Shown piece after piece: positions 46,796 to 57,561 of a stretch of DNA of 64,000 bases (within the stretch, counting starts at the first letter, position 1; every line of letters begins with the position of its first letter). The stretch covers positions 30,595,849-30,659,848 of the forward strand of contig OX388345.1 of NCBI GenBank assembly GCA_947579665.1, in the 5' to 3' direction. The position numbers and the translations under genes were made by a program. Source of the stretch: Sympetrum striolatum (Eukaryota; Arthropoda; Insecta; Odonata; Libellulidae). Under the pieces are notes generated by a model. It was not told where the DNA came from. It did no database searches and saw nothing but the letters and a program-made list of their open reading frames with translations.

Positions 46796-47400
46796 ATCAT
46801 CCTATTCGTCCACCAAGCTGATCCTCAATTCGGAATTCCCTCCGCAATTTCCCGACTGATTCCTTCCCAATTTGGCGAAATTGGCTGGCGCGACATTTTC
46901 CGTCGCTGATTTATAGCACCGATACACATCACGAACACGTCTTGAGCATATCGGCCCAAGTCCTCTCCCGACAAACACATTTGCCGCGCTCCGTTCGCCT
47001 CCGTCACGCCATCCCAACAGCGATTATGAAAGGACCGCCCTTTCCTTGCATACATTACGCATATTACTTCTAACATCTCCAATTCCTTCTCCTAAGCTCC
47101 TTCCATAAAAACTTTTCTTTACCCAAATGCGCGTGCGGATACCGTCTCGGCATCATGAGGCGAAAAGTTCAAACCGATAAATCGGCTCCTCGTCCCCCAT
47201 TCACAGGGGCCATTGTTCTGCAAAAGGGGTCGGCCCATCTTCTCGTGTAATGATGCAGCAAGTCGGAATGGATAGGAAGAGCCCTGCGAACCCCCCTTTG
47301 CAAATGCCGCCACCAGTCTGCTGCTCCCGAATCCCATTCATCCCTATGTTCTTTGCCCTCATTCATTCCTTCCCACTAATTCCTCCCTCGCCATTTATTA
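46796..47400. other. CpG-containing G+C-rich island
   Basis: About 600 bases richer in G+C, with five overlapping minus-strand frames of 65-85 residues (46802-47017, 46825-47082, 47119-47337, 47169-47366, 47363-47587). Overlap in different frames means at most one can be real, and none shows a family resemblance. All being on one strand is weak support for a short coding exon on the minus strand. Confidence 0.35.
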
Positions 47401-50400
47401 ACCAGACTTCGAATTGATGTAGTTCATTATTGCGAACGAACGCGAAATTTGTGGTACGAGGACATATAAGTACGAATTTTCGTACATGGTTTGGCAATTT
47501 ATCACGACTGAGATTTACATTCGATGTGCAAGGATAGGCACTATAAATATAATATAAGAAAACAGATTGAGCGAGTACTTTTTCCAAAGTTTATTTTAAC
47601 TAAATAAATGTAATGTACCATACATAATCAACAGAGGACTACTTATTACTGATTGCTATTATTTAGGGTTAATTTTAAGAGTGACATTGCGTCACTAAAA
47701 TCCGCGAAATAAAATGGTGCACTGTAACTCAAAAAAATAAACTGAGAGTTTATTAACTAAATATAACCATCTTAGAAACCAATTCCATAAAATTAAATGT
47801 ACACTAAATTTTTGTATACCATAACTCAATGAATAGCTATAAGAGACTGCATCACACTTCATACACTTTTAAACAGTTACTTGAATTAAATCGGACACAT
47901 TAATACAGCATTAATTATAATTTTTGTAATAAGAACCACTAATGTTCAAATAATATCTTGTTATTTTATTGCTCACTTCCAGTGCATTTCTTGCTAATTT
48001 AATATTTTCGCATATAAAAGCGTAAGAAAAATGCATATTAACGGTAATGCATACGAATAAGTGACAATAAGGTCAGATGGAATATTTATTATATAAACCC
48101 AGAAATAGGCGACTCAATTGTTCCATCAATATTTCTTTGATTTATTTTTCTAGAAATCAAATTGTTTTTCCTCTTCTACCTTCAGTTTGTGGAACTGAAC
48201 AGAAAATAAAATATACAAAAGATTTTAATCAGAAACCAATTTATACCTAGAATTGTGTTAGAAATATGATAATAAAAAGTGTTGCATTATTAAAAGCAGT
48301 CTTAGAATCAATTTAAAATAAATAATGAAAAACGATTTGGCCTCTATCCACAGCGGATATGTTGATTACCAAATTTAAGCATCTCCTGATTGCAAAACTA
48401 TTGAGCTCTTACATAATTTTACAATTTGTACATTGTGTAATTTATTGGTATGGATATTGTTTTCTTTTATCATGTCGTCTTATCATTCACAAAGTAAGAA
48501 CCCAATTACAGCTAAAATCCCTAAATATCGCATATTCATGCAATAGCATTTAAATGTTAGAGCAATTAAAGTCTCAGATTCATGTAGAAAGAGTTGTTCA
48601 TCTAAACGAATTATCCCACTCCTGTCTTACTTTCTTACCGATGGCCTCGAACAATGTGTCTGATTTCGCATGTAGTTAAATGGGGCCCACTGCGATAAAT
48701 GGGGCAAATTACAATCCCTCCTCAATGGGAGAAAATATTAACGTAATAGCCAATGGGACGAAGTGTATGAGGGAGGGCAATCACAATCATTTTTACTCGG
48801 TATGATAAGTATATTGTATAGAAATTTACATACAGATAGAGAATACAAAGTAGGTATACTTCCTACTTCTACGAAAGCCGAAATTTGTTAGAATAAAGCT
48901 ATTTTCTTCGAAGAAAGACTAATTTTAGTAGTATCAGTAGAAGGAATTTTTAAATAATGTGAGCAACACAGGAGTAACTCAATGCATAACTATTAAACGT
49001 CATTGAGTACGCAATTAAAAATACACGACGATGATATTTATTGGAATTTAAAATTTAATTTAAATAAAATTTTATTCACATGATTACATAACTAAGTTAT
49101 TTCAAAATTGCAAAACATAATTTTACGAGCCACGTTCCTCAAATATTCATAATTCCAAGCACATAATTTGTAATTGTATTCTTCAGCGTAATGAAGTACA
49201 ACGTATCAACATGTTCTTATTGAGAGATATTAATTTTTAATATGATAAAACTTTGCGTAGAATGTATTTAATTTTCTCGTTTACTATCTGAAATGAGTTA
49301 ACACCAAGTTGGTTGACGATAACAAACATAAGAAAACAACTCTTCAGAGGGATTGAGATGCTATCTAAATTATTCATTTAGTTATAAATTAAAATGCAGC
49401 AGTGCAATTTAAGCCTTAAGGAAACAATTCTATACTAGTGAATGTATTTAACTTTAAGATTAACATTCAGCTCTCGAGATAATTTATGCAGAGACGGTAT
49501 TATTAATGATCACTGCAGCGGTGTTTATTTGCCACGGATTTTATTTCCAGCTTTATAATTTGCGTGAGTCCGCAAATCTTTCAAAAACATTACCCTGACA
49601 AACACAGTGCTCAGGAAACCAAATACGAAAAAAAAGAGTTTTTGTCAAATCTAGCTTCGAGGGACTGTCACGCAAGAATGACTTTGTGACATGAATTTCG
49701 CATTAAGTACGAGCGATACACGAAATGAATTCAGAATTCGCAAAGGTCAGTAATTGATGCAGGATGACCTTTGCAAGCGCAAATTTAGCAATGAATGAAT
49801 GTAAATATAAACCTTCTGGCAAACCTCAGTAAAATAAAATATGCAACACAAATACCTCTCAATCGGAAAATTGAACTATTATGCGTTTTTTATCGATCAA
49901 AAAGATAGTTTAGAAAAGTCATAACTTGCATACTAACTTCCTCCTCCAAGTATTTATCGTTTTATTTTCGTATTTGAAAAATGCTACTCTTTTATACATT
50001 TTTCAAAGGATTACAGGATATTTTTCTGAATAATTAATATTTAACATGAATTGGCAAATAACGTGTAAGTTACACGGTGAATGCTGAATATCTTTATAAG
50101 TAATTAAAGAAAAAAATTACTGGTATTATCTAAGAAAACCTGCTCAAAAGTCCAAACCATTTTCTAAATAGTATATCTTTATCCGTATGCGGCAGTATAT
50201 TGGTACACCTGTTTCATGAAAGATTTTAAAAATTTTCCTTTTATCTGTTATGACAATTCCTGCATAATTATTTCATGCGATAACATCACACTTAGGCCAT
50301 GCAAGGTTAATTAAAAGTATATATGATTAATAAGTTATAGCATATTTTAAGAATTTTGCTTATTTTATTCACAACAAAAACAAATAACGATATTCTTAAT

Positions 50401-50909
50401 TTCTTAATAATTTTTTCAGTAAATATTCCACTCCCAATTTATCACTCAAATAAATTAAAAAGACTCTTGATGGAAATTTCAATGTTCATGGGAACATTTA
50501 AAAAATCTTATCGTTATTCAGGTAAAGTAGTTAATATAGGTTATTCTTTATAGTGCAAAACATGAATTTTCTTATGATGCAAAAACAAATTTTCTTATCT
50601 GCACGTATTATTAAAAATATAGAAAATATTTTATAGTACAAAAATAAATTATTTCTTTTTTATTTTTTCCAATTTAATTTTAAATAAAGTTTTTTGATTT
50701 TTTGAATTTTATTTTTGTTTTTTAAATAAAGTTGTTCAGTTAAATTGAGTAAAAAACTGACATGTTGACGTAAACCCTTATCCCAAAAAGAGAAGAAAAT
50801 GTAAAGATAACGTCTTTGTCACTGTACTGTACTGTAAACATCGCCTTTCTAGATGAAATTTTAGTGCGACAAGACCACTCTTATAATTAACTCTTTTTAA
50901 GAACAATCA
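47401..50909. other. Long AT-rich stretch, no gene seen
   Basis: Over 3.4 kb with no recognised gene or dispersed repeat; very AT-rich, especially 50560-50760. Frames at 48359-48553 and 50356-50553 are ordinary noise. A pair of inverted AGGTCA half-sites at 49740-49774 and a short ACTGT run at 50820-50837 are the only small features. Confidence 0.5.
49740..49774. promoter_or_regulatory. Inverted AGGTCA half-sites
   Basis: GCAAAGGTCA (49740-49749) and its exact reverse complement TGACCTTTGC (49765-49774) are separated by 15 bases. AGGTCA preceded by AA is the core recognised by many nuclear receptors. The spacing is wider than usual for a dimer element, so the biological role is inference; the 10-bp inverted repeat itself is directly visible. 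Confidence 0.4.
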
Positions 50910-50985
50910 CAACCATGCCTTAACCGACATTGGAACCCTTGCCTGCTTGCGACGCTAACCACTACGCAACCGAGACCGGTCATAC
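50910..50985 (-). repeat. tRNA-derived SINE head, family S4
   Basis: On the minus strand: GGTTGCGTAGTGGTTAGCG, a good A-box region, followed by TCGCAAGCAGGCAAGGGTTCC and AATGTCGG, with the B box slightly off consensus (GGGTTCCAATGTC). Box distance fits a tRNA. The tRNA part has no matching acceptor stem. This head is distinct from S1-S3. Confidence 0.55.
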
Positions 50986-50999
50986 ATAAATGCAGTGAA

Positions 51000-51560
51000 T
51001 TACAGACATGAAATAACTATAAATGTCTTTACTTTGGGAGGATATTAGGTAAGGAATAGAAGGGAGCTCAATGGAGTGGAACCTGAATAAGAAAACGCAC
51101 GTTAGAGGTAGAGGGAGAATGTCAAAGTTGGAGCGTTGAAAGTGAGTAGAGGTAAGTGGGCGTGTGGAAGAGGGAGCGACAGGCGGCGAAGACAAAAAAA
51201 AATAAGAGCGATGAGCGAGCATAAAATGTCTTCGGATACGACAAAGTTTTACTCTCCCACCATTTTATCGGCCGAAACTTCTTCGAGGGGCAGAATATAT
51301 GAAACGAGACGGTTCGAATCTCTCTGCTTCCGTCCCCACAGAAAAATTCTTTGGACCGCCTCAGCATCCGATGGTATACATTTCTTCCCTCTGTCTGACT
51401 CATCCCAACTCCAACACCCGTACATCATCCCCGACTCATCGTCCCGCCCATAATAACTTTGGAGCCGAACTTCTCATCCCGAACGTCAATGTTTTTCCTT
51501 CGCACTACCCCTTTCGCGTTCTACATTAGTCACACTCCTGTTCCCTCTCCGTCTTTACCT
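51000..51560. other. Island switching from purine-rich to pyrimidine-rich
   Basis: 51040-51240 is G/A-rich on the + strand; 51330-51560 is C/T-rich. Frames on both strands overlap (51136-51453 plus, 105 residues; 51122-51403 minus, 93 residues). I recognise no domain. The strand-skew switch in the middle is the most distinctive property. Confidence 0.4.
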
Positions 51561-52960
51561 GTTCTATAAATGCTTTTCATTGTCTAGAGGACGTCGATTT
51601 CTTGATTATAATTCACCTGATGATGCCTCTACGTATATCTGAAAGTGTTTTGCAATGTACTATTCTCACATGAAGTTCAGGAGCAGTTAACGTTGACTTC
51701 TAACATAATCTGCATATTTCAGCTGCTCAATTTAAGTAACACTAAGGAATCAATAACATAAAAAATTTATATTAGAATTTGGATATGATTCGTAAAAATT
51801 GTGTTAAATTTTGCAATTATAATTATTTTCTTTTATTCTTTTCTAAAAGTATCCGTTATCATTACTATCCAGGAACATCATATGAAAAGTGTGAAATTTC
51901 CATTACCAATGGACTTAAATAAAAGAAAACGATACAAATATTTTATATGAACAGCTATAATATAAAAAAGAAACTAAAAATGCCTCCAGACATCTCTGAA
52001 AGAGTGATACAACGTACCGTACACTATAAACCTCTCACCTGAATAAATTTAATATGTTCAAGCATCACCTAGAGGAATTTCAGGTATATTAAAATGGAGA
52101 GTACTTGGTGACTTCAATGGAACGGTCGCAATAAATTTGCAATGGGAATTACCAAGTGTTTTCTCTGAACGAGAGAACACTTGATAACTACTCTTCTCTG
52201 TTCGAACTGAACCTATACATTTCAGTGACTCAATTTAAATTTACCGATGTAACAATTAATACGAAAATGTGTGCCATCTTGGAGTATAGATGTTCGTCAT
52301 TAAGAATACGTACGATAATATCAATCCGTACAAAATATTGGTGCTAGAAATGCTTCCTTATAAAAGTACTCTGAGAATCATCAGAGAAGTAGGCGCAAGA
52401 AGAGAAGTAGGAGTAGGTGAGAAGAATGAACATTTAAATACGACTAAATGAGGCTTAACTTGGTGGTATTCCATGAAAAAAGAGACAAACTGACAAAGAA
52501 TAGATTTATTTATACTAATACCACAGAAGAAATTATTACAGACGACCCAGGGTTTCTATGCATAGCATCATCTTCATCTATTCTTCATCAATCTATTCCT
52601 TGTCAATTTGCTTCTAATGAAAATTTATATATTAAGAAGGGATCTGTAATATTGGATCTCTTGATCATCCCAGGATTATTCCCGGTATTTACCTCAAAAA
52701 TATCTTTGCGTCAATTTATTATGACTTATTAGTTGACTGACGAGCTCTGTCTTTCTCTTTTTAAAGAAGCATATTAGTTCTTCGTTTCCTTTAGATCAGA
52801 TCTCAATCCTTATAGCAAATTCCGTCAGTTCTCTATGAAATTTAAATATTGCTACGCAGTTTAAATAGAAAAAAATCAATTAATAGTCATATTTGCGCCA
52901 TAAGCTCAACCAGATGCTGAAGTAACCGGAAATAAGCTGGAGCGCCCGTTCCACTGTAAA
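51561..52960. other. AT-rich DNA with a weak repeat motif and a hairpin
   Basis: A weak fourth copy of the CCTGA-GATG motif starts at about 51616 (CACCTGATGATG ... TCTGAAAG). A near-perfect hairpin of CAAGTGTT-TT-CTCT with AGAGAACACTTG lies at 52153-52183. The frame 52448-52732 has no known domain. No gene is called. Confidence 0.45.
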
Positions 52961-53800
52961 TAATTTTCTCTCTTCCTTTTGCAAATTTCAACAAATGGAA
53001 AATATCAGCTTTGGAAATGTGAGAAAATCACAAACGCGAAAACAATTTGTTTTTCCAGCTGTCGACGAAGGCAACTCCGCAGTGGAAACTCGATTGTATT
53101 AAATCAGGAAGGGAGAACGATTTATCTCCTTTTCCTGATGGATTTGACGCCCAGAAAAAAAATCGCGAATACTCCGTTAGCCGCAGACTAATTACACGGG
53201 ATCTGAATCGGAGATCCGACGAAAACAAACCCTTCGATCGCGAAGTTTAGAAGCGATTAATCATAAAAGCAGTTAGCCCTGGTTGATGAATCTCCATCTA
53301 GATGGAGAGACAGTCTCTCGAGAGAGAAGTCTGTCTCGACACAGATAATAAGAGCTCGTCGATGAGAATTATTGCGTATCTTTTTCCACTTCCTCAGTCG
53401 CATACGTTTCTTCTCCCGCACTCTATAAAACTCCTCATTACTGAGATGAATCGCACGGGGATGACGTAAAGAAGATTAATTTGAGCCGAGGTAAAGAAGC
53501 GGTCCAGAGAAGATGCAGGTGGCTGAAAGAAGCAGATAACTCGGATGAAACAGTCCATAATATAGGTCAAGCATCTCCTCTCCTTTATCTCTCCACTGAT
53601 TTTTACTATCGTTCCGCAAGACGATTCTTGATATTCTCCTCAATGGCTCTTTTGACATCGCTAAGAATCCCTTTGAAATATTCCTCCGTCAAAAGAAGCG
53701 TAGCGAAAGGAGTCTCGGCCTTCAAAACGGCGGGTTTTTGTTTGTGGAAACCGAAAAGAAAAAAGCTGGTTGGAAATAGCACATCGCGGAATATATGAAT
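52961..53800. other. G+C-richer island with palindromes
   Basis: About 800 bases holding seven frames of 60-105 residues on both strands (longest 53481-53798 plus). No domain is recognised. The central part 53291-53339 is a cluster of palindromes listed separately. CpG is present but moderate. Possible regulatory or transcribed noncoding sequence. Confidence 0.35.
53291..53339. repeat. Cluster of adjoining palindromes
   Basis: TCTCCATCTAGATGGAGA (53291-53308) is an exact 18-bp palindrome. It is followed at once by GAGACAG ... CTGTCTC arms enclosing TCTCTCGAGAGA, itself a perfect 12-bp palindrome. Nested and adjacent dyads like this could be protein-binding sites or transposon-end debris. Confidence 0.75.
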
Positions 53801-54760
53801 TTACGGAACAAGAATCAAGGCTTAGAAGAATTTGCAGTTTAAACGAAATAATGCAATCTTCCTTCACCTACATTATGCTCGAGCAGTAGAAAGACAATTA
53901 TCTTACATGAGAATGGAAGGGATTTGAATAACACAAGTGTCAGAGACGCAAAAAATATACCTCTTTGCTTGAGCATGATTCTTCTCTAATTTATGACGGT
54001 CCAAATATTTCAAACATAAGTTATTCATATTCATGCCAAAGTTATAAATAGGTAGAGATGAAATCGATGAAAAACTATATTTGATTCAATTCAAGTTAAT
54101 TTCGGAGTAATTAAAGTTTATGAGTTAATTCCAGAGAAGTCTTGTTCTTTCACTTGTAACGTAGTGTAATGGAAAATCCACCCCTTATATATTCTAAGTT
54201 AATTATGAAATATTTGCCAAAATTAATGGCATATTTAACAGCTTAGTAATATAGGTGACAAAAATATAATTGAACGCGATAATTTTAACATGTAGTTATA
54301 CACAATTCAGTGGTTAATGAAGGATATAAAATAATGAAGTGTTCACTTATCTTTGGTATAGCATACCACCAATTGAAGACCAAAATAATAGTAACGTGAT
54401 AGGTACATACTATGACTAACCAATAAATTAAGATCTACTCGATAACTCGTTATAAGGAATTTCTTTTTATGGAAGCATATTTCTCAAACTGCTGACGAAA
54501 CTTTACGCTTTCTAATCCTCGATGAGACATGAATCACCAACTCCAAATCATTTTCCAAATCTCATCAAAGATAAAATACAGATGCTTAAAATGTAATCTC
54601 AGTCAATCGAAATTTATCTCCCGCAGTGGAATTATTGACTTGTTCCTAAATAAAGTGGACTATAGATTATAAAAAAAATTCATCGGAGATACGATAGTAA
54701 TATTCAGTTTTTATACCTCCAGTTCACTCAATGCATTACGCCTTATAAATCACCCAAATC
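53801..54760. other. AT-rich DNA, no gene seen
   Basis: No gene. A palindromic TGGTAT-AGC-ATACCA at about 54355-54369 is followed by a block that resembles 35.17 kb. Confidence 0.5.
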
Positions 54761-55245
54761 TAAAATTTCAAAACGCTCCCAGCCAATAGCGAGAGAGATA
54801 GCGTAAGTGGCGGGGATAAGGCGAATTTGGAAAACGAGCCAGGCAGGGTAAACGTGTAAAGGCGCCCATAAAAACAACTCGTTCGCCGGAGCACCCAAAA
54901 ACTTTTTTGGGCCAATCGGACCCGAAAATAAAAACATTAGGGAACAAAATCACCGGGAAAAACAAGCAAAGATGAAGTGCCGGAAAAATTGATCCGGGGG
55001 ATAAATAGTCGGGGGGGCAATAAAAGACGCAAAGTAGGATGTGCCACGGACAGATATTAAGGGGGGAGGAAAGGGAATCAAAAAATGGGAGATCCTTACG
55101 GAGATAGATGAGGGAATGAATCGAAGGAATGGGAGAAAACGCGGAGATATAAAAGTAAAATTGAGGGAATAAATCAATAGTTGGGGGAAGGGACCTGCAG
55201 GTGGGAGCGTATTGGGTTGATAAGGAGCATGTAACTATCATTATT
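54761..55245. other. Strong purine-rich island with the longest open frame of the window
   Basis: The + strand is overwhelmingly G/A, with several G-runs (55008-55016, 55061-55067). The 157-residue minus frame (54768-55241) and two more frames of 64 and 75 residues read through the pyrimidine complement and consist mostly of F, P, S, L, I and Y. Purine-skew on one strand removes stop codons on the other, so the length of this frame is explained without a gene. No domain or signal supports coding. Confidence 0.5.
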
Positions 55246-55576
55246 ACATGTAAGCTTCAGTTAGACTTATGTCAGGCGGCATCCCATATACATTCAAGTA
55301 GGACGTAATACATACAACACTCCAAAATTTCTAACATGTCCCACGAATACCAAAGTTCTAAACCAACATCACTATAATCACAAACAGTAACATTACACTC
55401 ACGCAAAGACAGTGAGACTCGAATTATAAATTATTCCCCGGTATCCCCTCCAACGCATTTATACCACATAAGTAGATCCCACCATAGCAGTTACCTCAAA
55501 GTTTACATTTGTACTTTGGATTTGTCATTTAAACGAAATAATGATCAAAATATAGCTAAACCAGCATCCATAGCAT
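55246..55576. other. AT-rich DNA, no gene seen
   Basis: Nothing recognisable. Confidence 0.5.
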
Positions 55577-55665
55577 CATCAATACATCATACAACATACA
55601 ATATAATTATATACAATTATAATATAATTATATACATCAATACATCATACAATATAATTGACCAT
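55577..55665 (+). repeat. Local duplication rich in ATA/CAT motifs
   Basis: CATCAATACATCATACAA occurs at about 55577 and again at 55635, and ATAATTATATAC twice between them. This looks like slippage or a microduplication in AT-rich DNA. Confidence 0.65.
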
Positions 55666-55774
55666 AGGATACCATTAAACATTTTCATAAACTAGTTTTA
55701 TAATATTTTAACAGTATTTTACATTCCCTTTCAAAATGATCATTGAATTTTAAAATTATTTATTTGATAACTGA

Positions 55775-56225
55775 CGTATCTTCTTTATCTTTTAGTTTTG
55801 TATGTTTTGCTTTTTGTTTCAAATTGTATTAAGAAATATTATAAGAATAATAATAACGTATCAATATTTTTATTATTTATTTCATTTTTACTAAGTGAAA
55901 TCACAATTAAATAAGTTGTGAAATGTTTTGTATATATTGTAGAAAAACAACTGCTTTCAGTCTCTCCTTTAATAATCAGTAATCCAAGTAACTGGTCGCA
56001 GCCATTAATAAATTTAAACTAAAAATATAAATATATCCAGATGGGTACCCACCTACAAACCTTATTTGATTCTGGCAGAACCCAAATGAGTACATTTTGT
56101 TTCCCTAAACAATTTTACTGTAGCTCATATGTTCTACTGAATATTTATTTGTCAAAAATGTATCTTCTCTATTTTTAATCTTGTCTGTTATGCTTTTAAA
56201 TTCAAACTGTAAATTGTATTAATTA
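55775..56225 (+). repeat. Diverged direct repeat, offset 385
   Basis: GTATCTTCTTTATCTTTTAG, then TGTTTTGCTTTT, TTCAAA and TTGTATTAA at 55775-55835 recur as GTATCTTCTCTATTTTTAAT, TGTTATGCTTTTAAATTCAA and TTGTATTAA at 56160-56220. The similarity extends weakly upstream. The sequence is T-rich, so some similarity is due to composition, but block order is kept. Confidence 0.5.
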
Positions 56226-56420
56226 TATACAGTACTGCAAGTAAGCGTATACGATAGTATTGTACATAACGCTTAAGTACAATAAAATATTTTAAATATC
56301 ACATTATTTTAATTAATACAGTATAAAAGCAGTATTTAAATTTATTAATCTCGTTATTTACAGTAGATCACATATATAGTCATAAAATATATGTTTTCAG
56401 GTACGGTTATCCAGGGTTCC

Positions 56421-56995
56421 TGATAGGCTCTACAAGAGAATTCGGTAACGAGCGGTGCGATTAGACGGGGCGAGATTGCGGCAGTTTATATGGGACACTA
56501 AACCCATTGGAAGGTTTAGGAAATGAGGAGGTGGCGCTGTGTCTTCGGAGGATGGATGATGACCCAGTGGCGACGCCGGGGAGGTCGGAGGCGCCTCAAG
56601 GACGGGCCCCGGTGGAGAAAGGGCCCTTCCCCTTCGCCGAGGACTGTTATCCGGATTATGGGGACCGTTTCGATTCCTCGTGAAAGCCTCCTGCAAAGAT
56701 GGAGCCGAATAACTTCCCCATTTCTCCACCTACGCATTCTTCCTCCTCCAGAAAGCCGCTCTCTTTCGACTTCTCCGGAGAGAGCATCAAAACACCTCTT
56801 CGATTGCCAACTCAACAGTTTCGCCGTTGCAATTTCATGGGAGATGTTTCATGTCCTAGGAAAGGGTACATTTCATTCGATCGCTTTCAATTTTTGGGAT
56901 CTATCTACCGCTGCTAGGCTATACGGCTTTTGCAGTTTTTCCAATACGGCGATCTCCAAAGAGAATTGGGACGCGTCTAAGTAATTGGAGATAAA
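56421..56995. other. G+C-rich island with overlapping long frames
   Basis: CpG-containing, purine-rich up to about 56620. Frames of 153 (56523-56984 plus), 99 (56430-56729 minus), 99 (56516-56815 minus) and 72 residues (56699-56917 plus) overlap. The 153-residue frame is R/W/S-rich at the start and shows no domain. Strong overlap on both strands points to composition rather than coding, but a hidden exon cannot be excluded. Confidence 0.35.
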
Positions 56996-57502
56996 GAATT
57001 TTAATCACGATGGGTCAATGAGGTGAATTAATTTAATCTAAGGCGCCATACTATGATATAATAGAAATATAATAGTATTCTATCAGACGTGAGATGAAAG
57101 GAAGGACTTCTGCGCTTCAGTATCCCCATATAAAGAATACTAATTTCCTTATTTATCCGTAATGAAGCTCATTTTCATTATAATCCTAAATTTTGTTTTT
57201 GTTATATGATTAAGATATGCTAAGATATGCTTAGATATTCTATGAGAGCGAATGTGAGAAGTCATGGACTTCCTTGAGAATTCATCGATCATAACTTAAG
57301 AAAAGATATATTTGAAGGGATAAAGGTACTATCTTCCATTCTGGTCTTAATCATACTATTTAGACTACTACATACGTTTTCACATTTCACAATTCTGAAG
57401 TGCTTCTTTTTAGAGAATGAACGCAATTTCTAACAATCTAAGATGTAAAGCGCCAACAACTTCATCTTTTATCTAAGACGTTATTGAATTATTAACTTTT
57501 AT
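56996..57502. other. AT-rich DNA, no gene seen
   Basis: Nothing recognisable. Confidence 0.5.
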
Positions 57503-57561
57503 AGTATTAATAGCAAGTATGCAAGTAAGTAAGTAAACTTACTTGCTTACCAGTATTAATA
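57503..57561. repeat. 39-base hairpin between 10-bp direct repeats
   Basis: AGTATTAATA stands at 57503-57512 and again at 57552-57561. Between them is a sequence with a perfect 10-bp stem (GCAAGTAAGT at 57521-57530 and ACTTACTTGC at 57537-57546). A palindromic insert flanked by direct repeats resembles a miniature transposon with a target duplication, although the flanks are AT-rich and the insert is very small. Confidence 0.4.

Noticed and set aside
54768..55241. Longest open frame of the window (157 residues, minus strand)
   Set aside because: It reads the complement of a strongly purine-rich tract, which removes stop codons; the product is F/P/S/L/I-rich with no domain, and two other frames overlap it.
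56523..56984. 153-residue plus-strand frame
   Set aside because: It overlaps two 99-residue minus frames and one plus frame in a G+C-rich island; no domain, and R/W/S-rich composition suggests chance.
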